Assembly: GCF_002095395.1 (NCBI RefSeq)
Contig: NZ_MJEI01000075.1
Coordinates: 1-64,000 of the forward strand
Direction: 5' to 3'
DNA from: Williamsia sp. 1135
Lineage (GTDB): Bacteria > Actinomycetota > Actinomycetes > Mycobacteriales > Mycobacteriaceae
DNA: 64,000 nucleotides
Below are positions 28,826 to 37,187 of the stretch, in pieces (positions within the stretch are counted from its first letter, which is position 1; each line of letters begins with the position of its first letter). The notes under the pieces were generated by a model that saw only the letters and a program-made list of their open reading frames with translations, ran no database searches and had not been told where the DNA came from. The position numbers were made by a program, and so were the translations under genes.

Positions 28826-29236
28826 TCAGCGCTGTTCCTGGATTCGGATCATGTTCCCAGCAGGATCGCGTAGGGCGCAATCGCGAACGCCGTACGGCTG
28901 CTCTGTCGGCTCCTGGACGATCTCGGTACCGCCCGCCTGGACCTTCTCGAAGGTGCTGTCGAGGTCGTTGGTGGCCAGCAGGATGCTGGCGTAGGTCCCC
29001 TTTGCCATCATCTCCTCGATGGTGCGACGTTCGGCGTCGGTGGTACCGGGATCGGCGGCGGGCGGGTGCAGCACGATCGACACATCGGGCTGGCCGACGG
29101 GACCGACAGTGAGCCAACGCAACCCGTTGTAGCCCACGTCGTTGCGTAGTTCGAAGCCCAGGGTGTCGCGGTAAAACGAAAGAGCGGCCTCGGGATCGTT
29201 CTGAGGAAGGAAGCTGGAGTGGATGCTGATGTTCAT
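28826..29236 (-). CDS. VOC family (glyoxalase-like) protein
   Basis: A 136-aa single-domain VOC protein. Typical features are DPEAALSFYRDTLGFELRNDVG (about 14-35), VSIVLHPP, ILLATNDLDSTFEKVQAGGTEIVQ, and the C-terminal RDCALRDPAGNMIRIQ, which supplies a metal-binding Asp/Glu region in family enzymes. It starts 5 bp after the AraC gene's stop on the same strand, so the AraC protein is its likely regulator or operon partner. Such pairs often concern resistance or modification of small electrophiles; nothing more specific can be said. Confidence 0.88.
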   Translation of the reverse strand: MNISIHSSFLPQNDPEAALSFYRDTLGFELRNDVGYNGLRWLTVGPVGQPDVSIVLHPPAADPGTTDAERRTIEEMMAKGTYASILLATNDLDSTFEKVQAGGTEIVQEPTEQPYGVRDCALRDPAGNMIRIQEQR

Positions 29237-29241
29237 GCCGG

Positions 29242-29709
29242 TCACGTTAGTTGCGGTGAGGTGGCCGACGCTTCTCGATTCCTGATCGGTCTCGTCACCT
29301 GTTTCGCAACACACGAGGGCATCCCTGCCGTCGCGAGTGCCGCGTCGCGCCGATAGACGCTCGGCGGGACGCCGACCAGCTCCGTGAATCGGGTGCTGAA
29401 CGTGCCCAGCGAGGAGCAGCCCACCGTGAAGCACACCTCGGTGACACTGAGATCGCCGCGGCGCAGCAATGCCATGGCCCGCTCGATCCGTCGGGTCATC
29501 AGGTACGCATAGGGGGATTCCCCGTATGCCCTCTTGAACTCGCGACTGAGGTGCCCGGCAGACATGTTCACACCGCGCGCGAGCGCCTCGACGTCGAGGG
29601 GTTGGGCATGCTCGCGGTCGATCCGATCTCGGACGCGGCGCAGCAGAGCGAGATCGCGCAACTGTTGGGCGTCGCGCAACCGCTGAGCGTCGGGGGGTCT
29701 GCTGGTCAT
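29242..29709 (-). CDS. AraC family regulator, HTH domain only
   Basis: A 155-aa protein consisting almost entirely of the AraC DNA-binding domain: two helix-turn-helix units, LDVEALARGVNMSAGHLSREFKRAYGESPYAYL and MALLRRGDLSVTEVCFTVGCSSLGTFSTRFTELVGVPPSVYRR. No ligand-binding domain precedes it. I started it at the ATG giving MTSRPPDAQRL; an upstream in-frame ATG at 29790 adds residues without similarity. It is cotranscribed with the VOC gene immediately downstream. Confidence 0.87.
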   Translation of the reverse strand: MTSRPPDAQRLRDAQQLRDLALLRRVRDRIDREHAQPLDVEALARGVNMSAGHLSREFKRAYGESPYAYLMTRRIERAMALLRRGDLSVTEVCFTVGCSSLGTFSTRFTELVGVPPSVYRRDAALATAGMPSCVAKQVTRPIRNREASATSPQLT

Positions 29710-30068
29710 CTCATTGATCGTGCCACCTGGTACCGATCGGTGGCCAGTGCCGAACGCTCCAAAGTCCTCGATAACGCCAGGTGTGGACACCCCCTCCTGA
29801 GTCGAGCGTGTCGTTTCGGTGAAGGTACCTCGCGCGATGTCGCGACAACTACACGCTCGATATGCAGGCGCTCATCTGAATTGTCTTGTATTACCACCTT
29901 CGAAGGGGCGAATATTGTGCAGCCGCGTTTATATGTATAGTTGACAATGTCGACGCATATACCGCGACGCGGGATATGCGAATATGGAATTGGTGGATGG
30001 GTCGACGGGACACGTCATTGCTGATGACGAATACCAATCGGGCAATTCGGGATGGACGGGGATCAGAC
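29710..30068. other. AT-richer intergenic region
   Basis: No supported gene. From about 29870 the composition becomes clearly AT-richer than the flanking genes (for example TTATATGTATAGTTGACAATG near 29930). This change continues into the start of the methyltransferase gene and suggests that segment has a different origin. Confidence 0.5.
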
Positions 30069-30797
30069 GTGAGCAATTTTTCGTGGCCGCTGACACGGGT
30101 TCAGCACACCGAAAATGTACATTCGCTTAATTCTGGACGAAGAATCGACAATAGTGATCGTGACAAATCGTTGTTCGATCTGAAAACTTGGGATGGCCAT
30201 TCGGCGCCCGATTCTGACCGCTGGAACTACAACACCCACTACTATCGGCTGACCGACAGGCTGATGCCTGGTACCGATTCCGTCCTGGACTTCGGATGCG
30301 GGGAAGGGATGCTGGCCCGGCGATTGCGGGGTCAATCAGCTCATGTCGTGGGCATCGACCCTGACGAGGACAGTATCCGAGCAGCTCGCGAGCAGTCGGG
30401 CGACGACATCGACTACATCTGCGGCGATGCACTCGAGTATCCGTTCGAACCAGAATCATTTGACGCAGTCGTCTCCGTCGCGGTTCTACATCACATCGAT
30501 GCCGCACGTGGACTTCTACGTATGGCGGAACTCGTCAGACCGGGTGGCACCGTGGTCGTGATCGGTTGTGCGAGCAGTGAACGACCTCGCGATTTGATCA
30601 TCGACCTCACATCGACCGTCTCTGCGCTCGCGGTACTCAGTCGACACAAATTATGGAAGCACCCCTGCCCCGTTGTCTGGCCGCCACCTGTCAGCTATCG
30701 AGAAATGAAGAAGCTCGCCCACGAGTTGCTGCCTGGATCGCAATTTCGGCGGCACCTGCTGTTTCGCTATTCGATCTCGTGGACCAAACCCCTGTGA
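30069..30797 (+). CDS. Class I SAM-dependent methyltransferase
   Basis: A 242-aa methyltransferase of the UbiE/Methyltransf_11 type. Motif I is VLDFGCGEGMLARRL (about 75-89), the acidic loop is VVGIDPDEDSI, and motif IV is FDAVVSVAVLHHID with motif V RPGGTVVVIGC. The C-terminal part (WKHPCPVVWPPPVSYREMKKLAHELLPG) gives a substrate lid common to small-molecule methyltransferases. The start is uncertain: I chose the GTG after GGGGATC, but several upstream in-frame ATGs exist. It is isolated, the upstream spacer is AT-rich, and the target is unknown. Confidence 0.82.
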   Translation: MSNFSWPLTRVQHTENVHSLNSGRRIDNSDRDKSLFDLKTWDGHSAPDSDRWNYNTHYYRLTDRLMPGTDSVLDFGCGEGMLARRLRGQSAHVVGIDPDEDSIRAAREQSGDDIDYICGDALEYPFEPESFDAVVSVAVLHHIDAARGLLRMAELVRPGGTVVVIGCASSERPRDLIIDLTSTVSALAVLSRHKLWKHPCPVVWPPPVSYREMKKLAHELLPGSQFRRHLLFRYSISWTKPL

Positions 30798-30811
30798 CAT
30801 GAACTGGTAGT

Positions 30812-31792
30812 TCAGTAGGAGTACTGTTCCCGAATCTCGGGATCGATCCTGCCGATCACGTTCTCGGCGGCCTCCACGAACGTCGGTACCCAGTTTGTGG
30901 CTCCGAGCACGATGGCCGCGTGACCGCCTGCCGCGGAGAACACTTGAGCGCCCGTGATCGACGCGGCCAGCCGGCGCTGTCGGCGACTGGGGATGATCCG
31001 GTCCCGAGTGGTCACGACGACGGCGGTCGGCACGTCCACGTCGCCGATCCACGCCGCCGAGTCGAAACGCCCCAGTTCGGCGAGCGCGTGAGGGATCGAC
31101 CACGCACTGGTGCTGCGGAACTCGACTCGCGTCCAGGCGGCCGAGTCGGCAACCTCGATGGACGGCAGCTCAGGGAGTGTCTGAGCCAGCTGATCCACGT
31201 GAGCCAGCGCGAAGCCGGTCAGGGGCATCATGGTCGCGGTCATGAGCGGAAAAAAGAGGCGCTCCCCATGTTTGCCACGGAAGTTTCTCGCTGTCGAGCA
31301 CAAGACGAGGCCCGAGACCCTGTGCGGGTGACGCCGCCAGGTGAGCTGCGCGACGGCGCCGCCCATCGAATACCCGGCGATCACCGCGCGATCGACACCC
31401 AGCGCGTCCAGGACTGCGGCCACGTCGTCGGCGCAATCATCGAACTCGAACTTCGACGACCGGATGCCCCGACCATGCCATCGTTGGTCGAAAGTGACCA
31501 CCCGATAGTGGTTCGACAGGGCCCCGAACGTCGCCATCCAGCTCAGGTACGCGGTGCAACCCAGGGCGTGCAGAAGCACTATGGTCGGCGCCTCCGGGGT
31601 CGGGCCGGGCACGTCGACGACAAAAGTCTGTCCGCGACCCGGCAATTCGAGAATCTGGCCTTCGGGCACACTGTCGACCTCAGGCGGTGAAGGAAGTGCC
31701 GCACGAAGTCCGGCTGCGGCTCCCTGGCGTAGGAGGTCGACGCCGGGGCCGGACAGGCGTTGCGCTGCGGTCATCACTGTGCGGACAGTCAT
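30812..31792 (-). CDS. Alpha/beta hydrolase
   Basis: A 326-aa alpha/beta-hydrolase-fold protein. The oxyanion region is VLLHALGCTAYLSWMATFG, the nucleophile elbow is IAGYSMGGAVAQL (Ser in GYSMG), the acid follows near VVTTRDRIIPSRRQ, and the catalytic His is in AAGGHAAIVLG. It is the last gene of the lipid operon starting at 36545 and follows the WS/DGAT gene by 25 bp. It may release fatty acids from an ester made or used by its neighbours. The ATG after AAAGGGTGAG was chosen over one at 31864, which overlaps the upstream gene. Confidence 0.87.
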   Translation of the reverse strand: MTVRTVMTAAQRLSGPGVDLLRQGAAAGLRAALPSPPEVDSVPEGQILELPGRGQTFVVDVPGPTPEAPTIVLLHALGCTAYLSWMATFGALSNHYRVVTFDQRWHGRGIRSSKFEFDDCADDVAAVLDALGVDRAVIAGYSMGGAVAQLTWRRHPHRVSGLVLCSTARNFRGKHGERLFFPLMTATMMPLTGFALAHVDQLAQTLPELPSIEVADSAAWTRVEFRSTSAWSIPHALAELGRFDSAAWIGDVDVPTAVVVTTRDRIIPSRRQRRLAASITGAQVFSAAGGHAAIVLGATNWVPTFVEAAENVIGRIDPEIREQYSY

Positions 31793-31817
31793 TGGTCTCA
31801 CCCTTTCTGGTGTTGCG

Positions 31818-33212
31818 TCACAGGTTGCGCAATTGCTCGAGGGCCGGCTCCAGCGCGGCGACAAGCGACGGGAGATCGGGCAGTAGGTCAGGGCAGCTCA
31901 GGGCCGCGATGTTGAGGCGACCGGCGTACGACCACGCCGTGATGTTGAGACCGATGCCCTCGATGATCGGCCCGACACTGTAGAGGTCGTGTAGGCGAGA
32001 TCCTGCGATACGGATCTCGGCGGGCGGACCTTTCACATTGGACACGATCACGTTGAAGGGCGGCGCATGTCGCGCCGCCATCCGCGCATGTGAATACCAC
32101 CGCAGGAGAGCGCTGAACGGAGCCGGTGGGGTGAACTGGACCCAGTCGGCGAGCATGCTCGGGCCGAGGGTGCGTTGCAGATCTTTCGAGGCACTCGTGA
32201 TGTTCGAGATCGTATGCAACCGTTCGATCGGATCGTCGACATCGGTTGCGAGCGTGGTGAACAGGTTGGATACCCGGTTGCCGCTGAGCCGCGGTGAACT
32301 GCCCACCTCTTCGGTGGAGACCGGCACGCCGGCCAGCAGGGCAGTCGCCGGATGTTCGTCGCGTGCGTCCAACCACGTTCGGAGCGCACCGCCCACGACC
32401 GCCAGGACGACGTCATTGACGGTGACTCCGTTGGCCTTGCGAACCTGCTTGACGTGAGCCAGATCAAGCGTGCAGGTGGCGAAGTTCCGCCGCGGGGTCA
32501 ACGCCCCGTTGAAAGAGGTGCGCGGGGCATCGAGAATCGGGCGGGGGACACTCACGTCGTGCTCACGCCGTCGACTACCAGCAGCAACAGCGCCGCTCGT
32601 CGTTCGACCGAGCAGACCATGGATTGTCCCGATCTGCACGGTCGCGTCGCGAAGCGCCAGTTTGATCTGGGTGCCCTTCGCCGGGACGGCGTCGAAGTGC
32701 CAGTCCGCGGGGCGGCCGGATCGCCGATCTGCGGTGGGGGTGCCTTCCCGGGGGTCGGCGATGTTGGCGATCAGGGCGTTGGCTGCGCCACCGTCGGCGA
32801 GCGCATGATGCAGTTTTCCGATCACCGCGACCAGTCCACCGGCCATCCCTTCGCACACGTGCACCTCCCAGAGTGGGATGTCCCGGTCGAGGGGGGTGCT
32901 GCACACCTGCCCGATCAGTGCTTCGAGTTCTGTATGACCACCAGGTGAGGGTAGGTCATGCCGAAATATGTGTCGGCCCGGCTCGAAGGGTCCGTCTGAG
33001 ATCCACATCGGATGGTTGAGAGCGAATGGAACCGGTAATGGACGCTGTTTCAGAGGCGGCAGGTCGTTCATCCGGGACAGCAGTTGTCGCTGGAGCCCGG
33101 CAAATGTGTAGCTGTCGCTGGGCTCCATGATGGCGATCTTGAGCGTGTGCATGTGCATGGTGGGCGTTTCCATGTACAGGTACCCGGCGTCGACGCCCTC
33201 CATGCGTTCCAT
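31818..33212 (-). CDS. Wax ester synthase / diacylglycerol acyltransferase (WS/DGAT)
   Basis: A 464-aa bifunctional acyltransferase using acyl-CoA to form wax esters or triacylglycerol. The active-site motif HHALADG is at residues 135-141. The opening GVDAGYLYMETPTMHMHTL and the later VTVNDVVLAVVGGALRTWL, SGNRVSNLFTTLATD and PPFNVIVSNVKGP segments are diagnostic. The ATG at 33212 fits the family N terminus and lies 28 bp after the FadD stop, so it is third last in the operon flow from acyl activation to ester formation. Expected to act at the membrane or lipid-droplet surface. Confidence 0.92.
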   Translation of the reverse strand: MERMEGVDAGYLYMETPTMHMHTLKIAIMEPSDSYTFAGLQRQLLSRMNDLPPLKQRPLPVPFALNHPMWISDGPFEPGRHIFRHDLPSPGGHTELEALIGQVCSTPLDRDIPLWEVHVCEGMAGGLVAVIGKLHHALADGGAANALIANIADPREGTPTADRRSGRPADWHFDAVPAKGTQIKLALRDATVQIGTIHGLLGRTTSGAVAAGSRRREHDVSVPRPILDAPRTSFNGALTPRRNFATCTLDLAHVKQVRKANGVTVNDVVLAVVGGALRTWLDARDEHPATALLAGVPVSTEEVGSSPRLSGNRVSNLFTTLATDVDDPIERLHTISNITSASKDLQRTLGPSMLADWVQFTPPAPFSALLRWYSHARMAARHAPPFNVIVSNVKGPPAEIRIAGSRLHDLYSVGPIIEGIGLNITAWSYAGRLNIAALSCPDLLPDLPSLVAALEPALEQLRNL

Positions 33213-33240
33213 CAGGTATGACCCGGCAGCGCAGCGGTGG

Positions 33241-34902
33241 TCATGAGGCAGGACCTGTTGGTACACCCGGGTCGCGTACCTCGGGCAGTTCACGTTTGAC
33301 CACCTTGCCTGTGGCATTACGCGGCAAACTGTCGAGGAAGACCACGTCGCGAGGAGCCTTGAACCCCGCGAGTTGGGCTTTCACATGGGCCTTGAGCTCA
33401 TCGGCTCCCGCCGACTGTCCTGGACGCAGGACCACGAAGGCCGCCAGACGCTGGCCGTACTGCGCATCGTCGACCCCGAGGACCGCGGCCTCGAGCACCG
33501 ACGGGTGTTGGTGCAGCGTCTCCTCGACCTCGAGTGGGAAGACGTTCTCTCCGCCCGAGACGATCATGTCGTCGTCGCGTCCGACGACGAACAGCCGGCC
33601 TGCTCGGTCCAACGTCCCCATATCGCCGGTGAGCATGAAGGCCCCGTGAAAATCCTTCGTCTCGCCCGAGCTGTATCCCTCGAAATGCGAGTTGCTCAAC
33701 ACAGCGATCTTTCCGACATCTCCGGCGGCCAGCTCCTCGAAGTTCTCGTCGAGTATCCGAACATCGGTGCCTGCTGCCGGACGCCCCGCGGTGTCCGGCG
33801 CCGCGCGCAGATCGGCCGGGACGGCCGTGCTGATCAGCCCGGCTTCGGTCGCGTTGTAGCTGTTGTACACCACGTCACCGAAGCGATCCATGAAGTCGCG
33901 TACTGCATCTGCCCTCATCCGGGAACCACTGATCGTTGCGAACCGCAGTGTCGCCATCTGATGGTTGTCCAGCACCTCGCCGGGCAGATCCATGATCCGT
34001 TCCAGCATCACAGGAACGAGTGCGAGCCCACGCGCCCCGTGCTCGTCGACCATCGCCAACGTCGCCTCTGGATCGAAGCGGCGCCGCATCACCATCGTGC
34101 AGGTCATCGAGGCCGCCACCGCCATCTGACCAAAACCCCAGGCGTGGAACATCGGAGCGGCAATGACCACTGTCTGCTCGGCGCGCCACGGGATTCGCTC
34201 GAACATGGCTGCGAGGGCGCCCGCGCCGCCGCCGCCAGATCTGCGCGCCCCTTTCGGCGTGCCCGTGGTGCCGGAGGTGAGCAGAATGATGCGCCCGGCC
34301 TTCTTGGGCTTCGGAGGTCGGTTCCCGGAGTTGACGGTGATGATCTCATCGATGGTCTTGCCCGCGGAGGTGTCCTCGCACCAGGCGATCAACTCGATCA
34401 ATCCCTCGATCTTGTCTCGCGCATGCGCAACCAGCCCCGAGAACTCCTCGTCGTACACGATTGTCGTCGCACCCTCGCGCACAAGGACTTCCGCGAGCTG
34501 GGGCCCCGAGAACCCGGTGTTGAGCAAGAGAGCGTCGGCACCGGTCTTCGTGGCTGCAGCCAGCGATTCGACCAACCCTCGGTGGTTTCGGCACAAGATC
34601 CCGATGGTCGCGGGTTCCCTGGTGTTGCTGTTGGCGAGTGCGTCGCTGCGGTTCTCCAACGCGGCCCAGCTCAGCGACCCGCGCTCGTCGATGATCGCCG
34701 TTGCACGCGGACTGCGGGCGGCAGACAGGCCGATACCCGTCAAGGGTGAGGCGCCCAGTCGCAGCAGCGCTGCAATCATCCGTACATACTTGTCAGGGCG
34801 TAGCAGCGCGAGAAAACCTGCGCTGCAGAGTATCCGAACCATCCAGATCGTGTGCTTCACCCCATGCGCACCGGTGATGGCAAGGTGCTTCACGCGATTC
34901 AT
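33241..34902 (-). CDS. Long-chain fatty-acid-CoA ligase (FadD12-like)
   Basis: A 553-aa AMP-forming ligase. The P-loop reads LLTSGTTGTPKGARR, the substrate-binding motif YNSYNATEAG, the hinge LTGDMGTLDRAGRLFVVGRDDDMIVSGGENVFPLEVE, and the C-terminal catalytic lysine is in RNATGKVVKREL. A hydrophobic N-terminal segment (IWMVRILCSAGFLALL) suggests membrane association, as in mycobacterial FadD12. Its start overlaps the PlsC-like gene's stop by 4 bp. The surrounding order recalls M. tuberculosis Rv1425-Rv1428c, where FadD12 is Rv1427c; this orthology is from memory and untested. Confidence 0.9.
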   Translation of the reverse strand: MNRVKHLAITGAHGVKHTIWMVRILCSAGFLALLRPDKYVRMIAALLRLGASPLTGIGLSAARSPRATAIIDERGSLSWAALENRSDALANSNTREPATIGILCRNHRGLVESLAAATKTGADALLLNTGFSGPQLAEVLVREGATTIVYDEEFSGLVAHARDKIEGLIELIAWCEDTSAGKTIDEIITVNSGNRPPKPKKAGRIILLTSGTTGTPKGARRSGGGGAGALAAMFERIPWRAEQTVVIAAPMFHAWGFGQMAVAASMTCTMVMRRRFDPEATLAMVDEHGARGLALVPVMLERIMDLPGEVLDNHQMATLRFATISGSRMRADAVRDFMDRFGDVVYNSYNATEAGLISTAVPADLRAAPDTAGRPAAGTDVRILDENFEELAAGDVGKIAVLSNSHFEGYSSGETKDFHGAFMLTGDMGTLDRAGRLFVVGRDDDMIVSGGENVFPLEVEETLHQHPSVLEAAVLGVDDAQYGQRLAAFVVLRPGQSAGADELKAHVKAQLAGFKAPRDVVFLDSLPRNATGKVVKRELPEVRDPGVPTGPAS

Positions 34903-35723
34903 CCGATCACCGGGAATCGGCGAGTCCGCGCCATCTCGTCGAGCGCCTGTTGCATCCGATCTCTGACGACCCGATCGACCTCCTCGATGTCGGGATCGTC
35001 TCCGAACTCTTCCGTGATGTGAACCGGGTCGAGCACACGGGTCGCGATCTTCGTCGGCAGTGGCAGGTTCGGAGGAAGCCCCAACGAGAACCCGAATGGG
35101 AAGCCGAACGTCACCGGTACGAACTTCATCCGGGTGAGGCGATCGAGTTGCAGCAATTTGGCAAGACCTTCACCGCGCGAGAGAAACAGTTGTGCTTCAT
35201 GCCCTCCGATGCTGACCACCGGCACCAGTGGAACGCCCGCCTCGAGCGCGGTGCGCACGTAACCGGTCCGGCCCTCGAAATCGATCCGGTTGGCGGATGT
35301 CGTCGGCCGGAAAACGTCGTAGTCGCCCCCGGGGAACACGATGGTGACGCCGCCTGATTGCAGGATGTCCTGCGCATTCTTTCGGTTGGCGGGGACGAAA
35401 CCGGTACGGGAGAAGACTTCTTTGGCCGGTCCCAGAAACAGGATGTCGTGGGCCAATACGTACAGCGGTCGTTCGGTGCCGAAGTGATCCCAGAAGGCCA
35501 CCGCGATGACCGGCACATCCATCGCCATCACACCGCCGGAGTGATTGCTGACCAGCAGCGCGCCACCTTCGGGGATCTTGTCGACACCACGAACGTCTGA
35601 TCGGAACCACGCCTTGACGGCCACTTTGAGCAAGGGCAGCACCCGCGCCACCCACGTGGGATCCCGCTGGGTCCACAGCGATGCACTATCGGGTTCGTTG
35701 ACGACGATCGCCTTGTCAGCCAT
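34899..35723 (-). CDS. PlsC-like lysophospholipid acyltransferase
   Basis: A 274-aa acyltransferase of the LPLAT superfamily. LLVSNHSGGVMAMDVP carries the catalytic His61, with Asp69 at a wider spacing than the classic H-x4-D, as in DGAT/MGAT-like members. The second block, GFVPANRKNAQDIL, and the third, VTIVFPGGDYDVFRP, correspond to the glycerol-phosphate-binding and FPEG motifs. It likely acylates a lysolipid or glycerol backbone using acyl-CoA made by the next gene, which it overlaps by 4 bp. Its ATG directly abuts the upstream hydrolase stop. Confidence 0.88.
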   Translation of the reverse strand: MADKAIVVNEPDSASLWTQRDPTWVARVLPLLKVAVKAWFRSDVRGVDKIPEGGALLVSNHSGGVMAMDVPVIAVAFWDHFGTERPLYVLAHDILFLGPAKEVFSRTGFVPANRKNAQDILQSGGVTIVFPGGDYDVFRPTTSANRIDFEGRTGYVRTALEAGVPLVPVVSIGGHEAQLFLSRGEGLAKLLQLDRLTRMKFVPVTFGFPFGFSLGLPPNLPLPTKIATRVLDPVHITEEFGDDPDIEEVDRVVRDRMQQALDEMARTRRFPVIG

Positions 35724-36545
35724 TCATGACCTCACGGTTGGTGTACGGGGCTGGTGTCCGAACAGCGAACGGTGCAGACATCGTCGCCATAGGAACGCTG
35801 CATCGGCCGGGTGCTCGTGCGCGAGGCGGTCGGACACCACCGCCAGCGAGAGCGGGTTCGAGACAAGACCTATATGGCTACTCACCACCGCAATGTTCTG
35901 CTGGTCCTGGGCATCATCAAGCGCGCAACTGCGCCAGTTCACGACCCCGTCGGTCTTCGAATAGACCGCAGTGCAGGGGACGGGCGTGGGTTGTCGGAGC
36001 GTGTCGACGATGTCCCTGGCTTCGGGGGAGAGGCCGTACTTGCGGGCTGCTCTCTCGAACAATGCGGTGGTGCGGGTGATCTCCCCCTGTGGCCGCCAGG
36101 GTGACCCCAAGGTGATGACGCGGTCGACCTGATCGGGCCGGAGATGGCCGAGCCATCGCGCCAGCAGTCCTCCGAAACTCCAGCCGACCACGCTGACCGG
36201 CCGGCCGTACCGTTCGTGGATGGTGTCGAGCCGGGCGGGCAGGCCCGCGACGATCTCGTCTGTCAGACCGTGGTTGGTTCCGAGCCCCCACCCGTGTACC
36301 CGGTAGTCCTGTCTTCTCAGATGTGCGCGCAGCCGTCGGGTCAGAGAATCCGAAGCAGAGAACCCGGGGAGCACCAGGACCGGGCGGCCGCCGCCGACAC
36401 GTCGTACGGGCAACACGGCATCCAATCCGACCGATACGGGGTATTCGACAGCGACCCGGACCACCTCGAGGGCGGTGAGGGCGATCATCGGTTTGGGCAG
36501 CGGAGGGCCGCTTGTACGGTCGCGCGAATCCTCGAAGTCGTACAT
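35724..36545 (-). CDS. Alpha/beta hydrolase, first gene of the lipid operon
   Basis: A 273-aa alpha/beta hydrolase of the PGAP1/esterase-lipase kind. LVLPGFSASDSLTRRLRAHL gives the oxyanion loop, VSVVGWSFGGLLARWLG the nucleophile elbow (Ser in GWSFG), AVYSKTDGVVNW the acid and VVSSHIGLVSNPLSL the catalytic His. A long open frame continues upstream to 37016, but it is antisense to an SRPBCC gene; the ATG after GGGGGATGGGTGG is the sensible start. The upstream gap contains a KstR-like operator 37-50 bp away. Esterase or thioesterase activity on a lipid is inferred. Confidence 0.85.
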   Translation of the reverse strand: MYDFEDSRDRTSGPPLPKPMIALTALEVVRVAVEYPVSVGLDAVLPVRRVGGGRPVLVLPGFSASDSLTRRLRAHLRRQDYRVHGWGLGTNHGLTDEIVAGLPARLDTIHERYGRPVSVVGWSFGGLLARWLGHLRPDQVDRVITLGSPWRPQGEITRTTALFERAARKYGLSPEARDIVDTLRQPTPVPCTAVYSKTDGVVNWRSCALDDAQDQQNIAVVSSHIGLVSNPLSLAVVSDRLAHEHPADAAFLWRRCLHRSLFGHQPRTPTVRS

Positions 36546-36581
36546 CCACCCATCCCCCGTTGGCCGAGCTGCCTCCGATAC

Positions 36582-36595
36582 TAGAACGTGTTCTC
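36582..36595. promoter_or_regulatory. KstR-like operator upstream of the lipid operon
   Basis: TAGAACGTGTTCTC matches TNNAACNNGTTNNA except for the last base; its reverse strand (AGAACACGTTCTA) agrees with the box at 13831 in 12 of 13 positions. It lies 37 bp upstream of the leftward hydrolase start. Confidence 0.6.
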
Positions 36596-36728
36596 GTTTT
36601 GCGTGACCAGGCTGACTGAATTGCTCCGATCGCGCAAGTCGAACCGCGACGATCGAAATCGACACAGCGTCGGGCCGGCGCTCCGACGGCTGGGTACCGG
36701 GTGCGTTTGAACCAGCGCCACGGTGGCT

Positions 36729-37148
36729 ATGGCTGCACTCATGCGCCTGCGATTGCGTCATCGAATGCCCAGCGTCGAGCTCGCCATCGCCGCCCCTGCC
36801 GCAGCAGTGTGGGAGGTGTTGGTGGATCTGAAAGTGTGGCCCGAGTGGGGGCCCACGGTCTCCGGCGCCGAACTCGACGGACCAGGACCCTTGACCTTCG
36901 GTAGCCGTGGCAAGGTATTGACGCCCGTGGGAGTACCACTGCCATTCGAGATCGACGAGTTCGTCGATGGCCGGGCGTGGGGCTGGCGGGTGGCGGGCGT
37001 GCCTGCCACCCGGCACGAGGTGATTCCGACGCGCGACGGTTGCGTCCTGAGTTTCGGCGTGCCCGTGTGGGCCCCGGCCTACCTCCCGGTCATGGCGGTC
37101 GCACTGCCGCGCATCGCGCGGCTCGCGACGGCCCGCCGCTCGGCGTAA
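36729..37148 (+). CDS. SRPBCC / polyketide cyclase-like protein
   Basis: A 139-aa SRPBCC protein: MPSVELAIAAPAAAVWEVLVDLKVWPEWGPTV forms the start of the fold, followed by GPLTFGSRGKVLTPVGVPLPFEI, RAWGWRVAGVPATRHEV and a C-terminal helix (LPVMAVALPRIARLA). A hydrophobic-ligand cavity is expected; the ligand is unknown. Three starts within 18 bp are possible (GTG 36723, ATG 36729, ATG 36741), none with a strong ribosome site. It is divergent from the lipid operon and may share the KstR-like control region. Confidence 0.82.
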   Translation: MAALMRLRLRHRMPSVELAIAAPAAAVWEVLVDLKVWPEWGPTVSGAELDGPGPLTFGSRGKVLTPVGVPLPFEIDEFVDGRAWGWRVAGVPATRHEVIPTRDGCVLSFGVPVWAPAYLPVMAVALPRIARLATARRSA

Positions 37149-37187
37149 TCATGGGTCGGGGATCCGTCCCGGTTTCGGAGACTGGCG

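Noticed and set aside
29942-29965. TTGACA with ATATAC as a sigma-70-type promoter
   Set aside because: The spacing is about 10 bp rather than 16-18, so the two elements do not form a promoter.
36546-37016. Upstream extension of the hydrolase at 35724
   Set aside because: It lies antisense to the SRPBCC gene and shows no hydrolase similarity.
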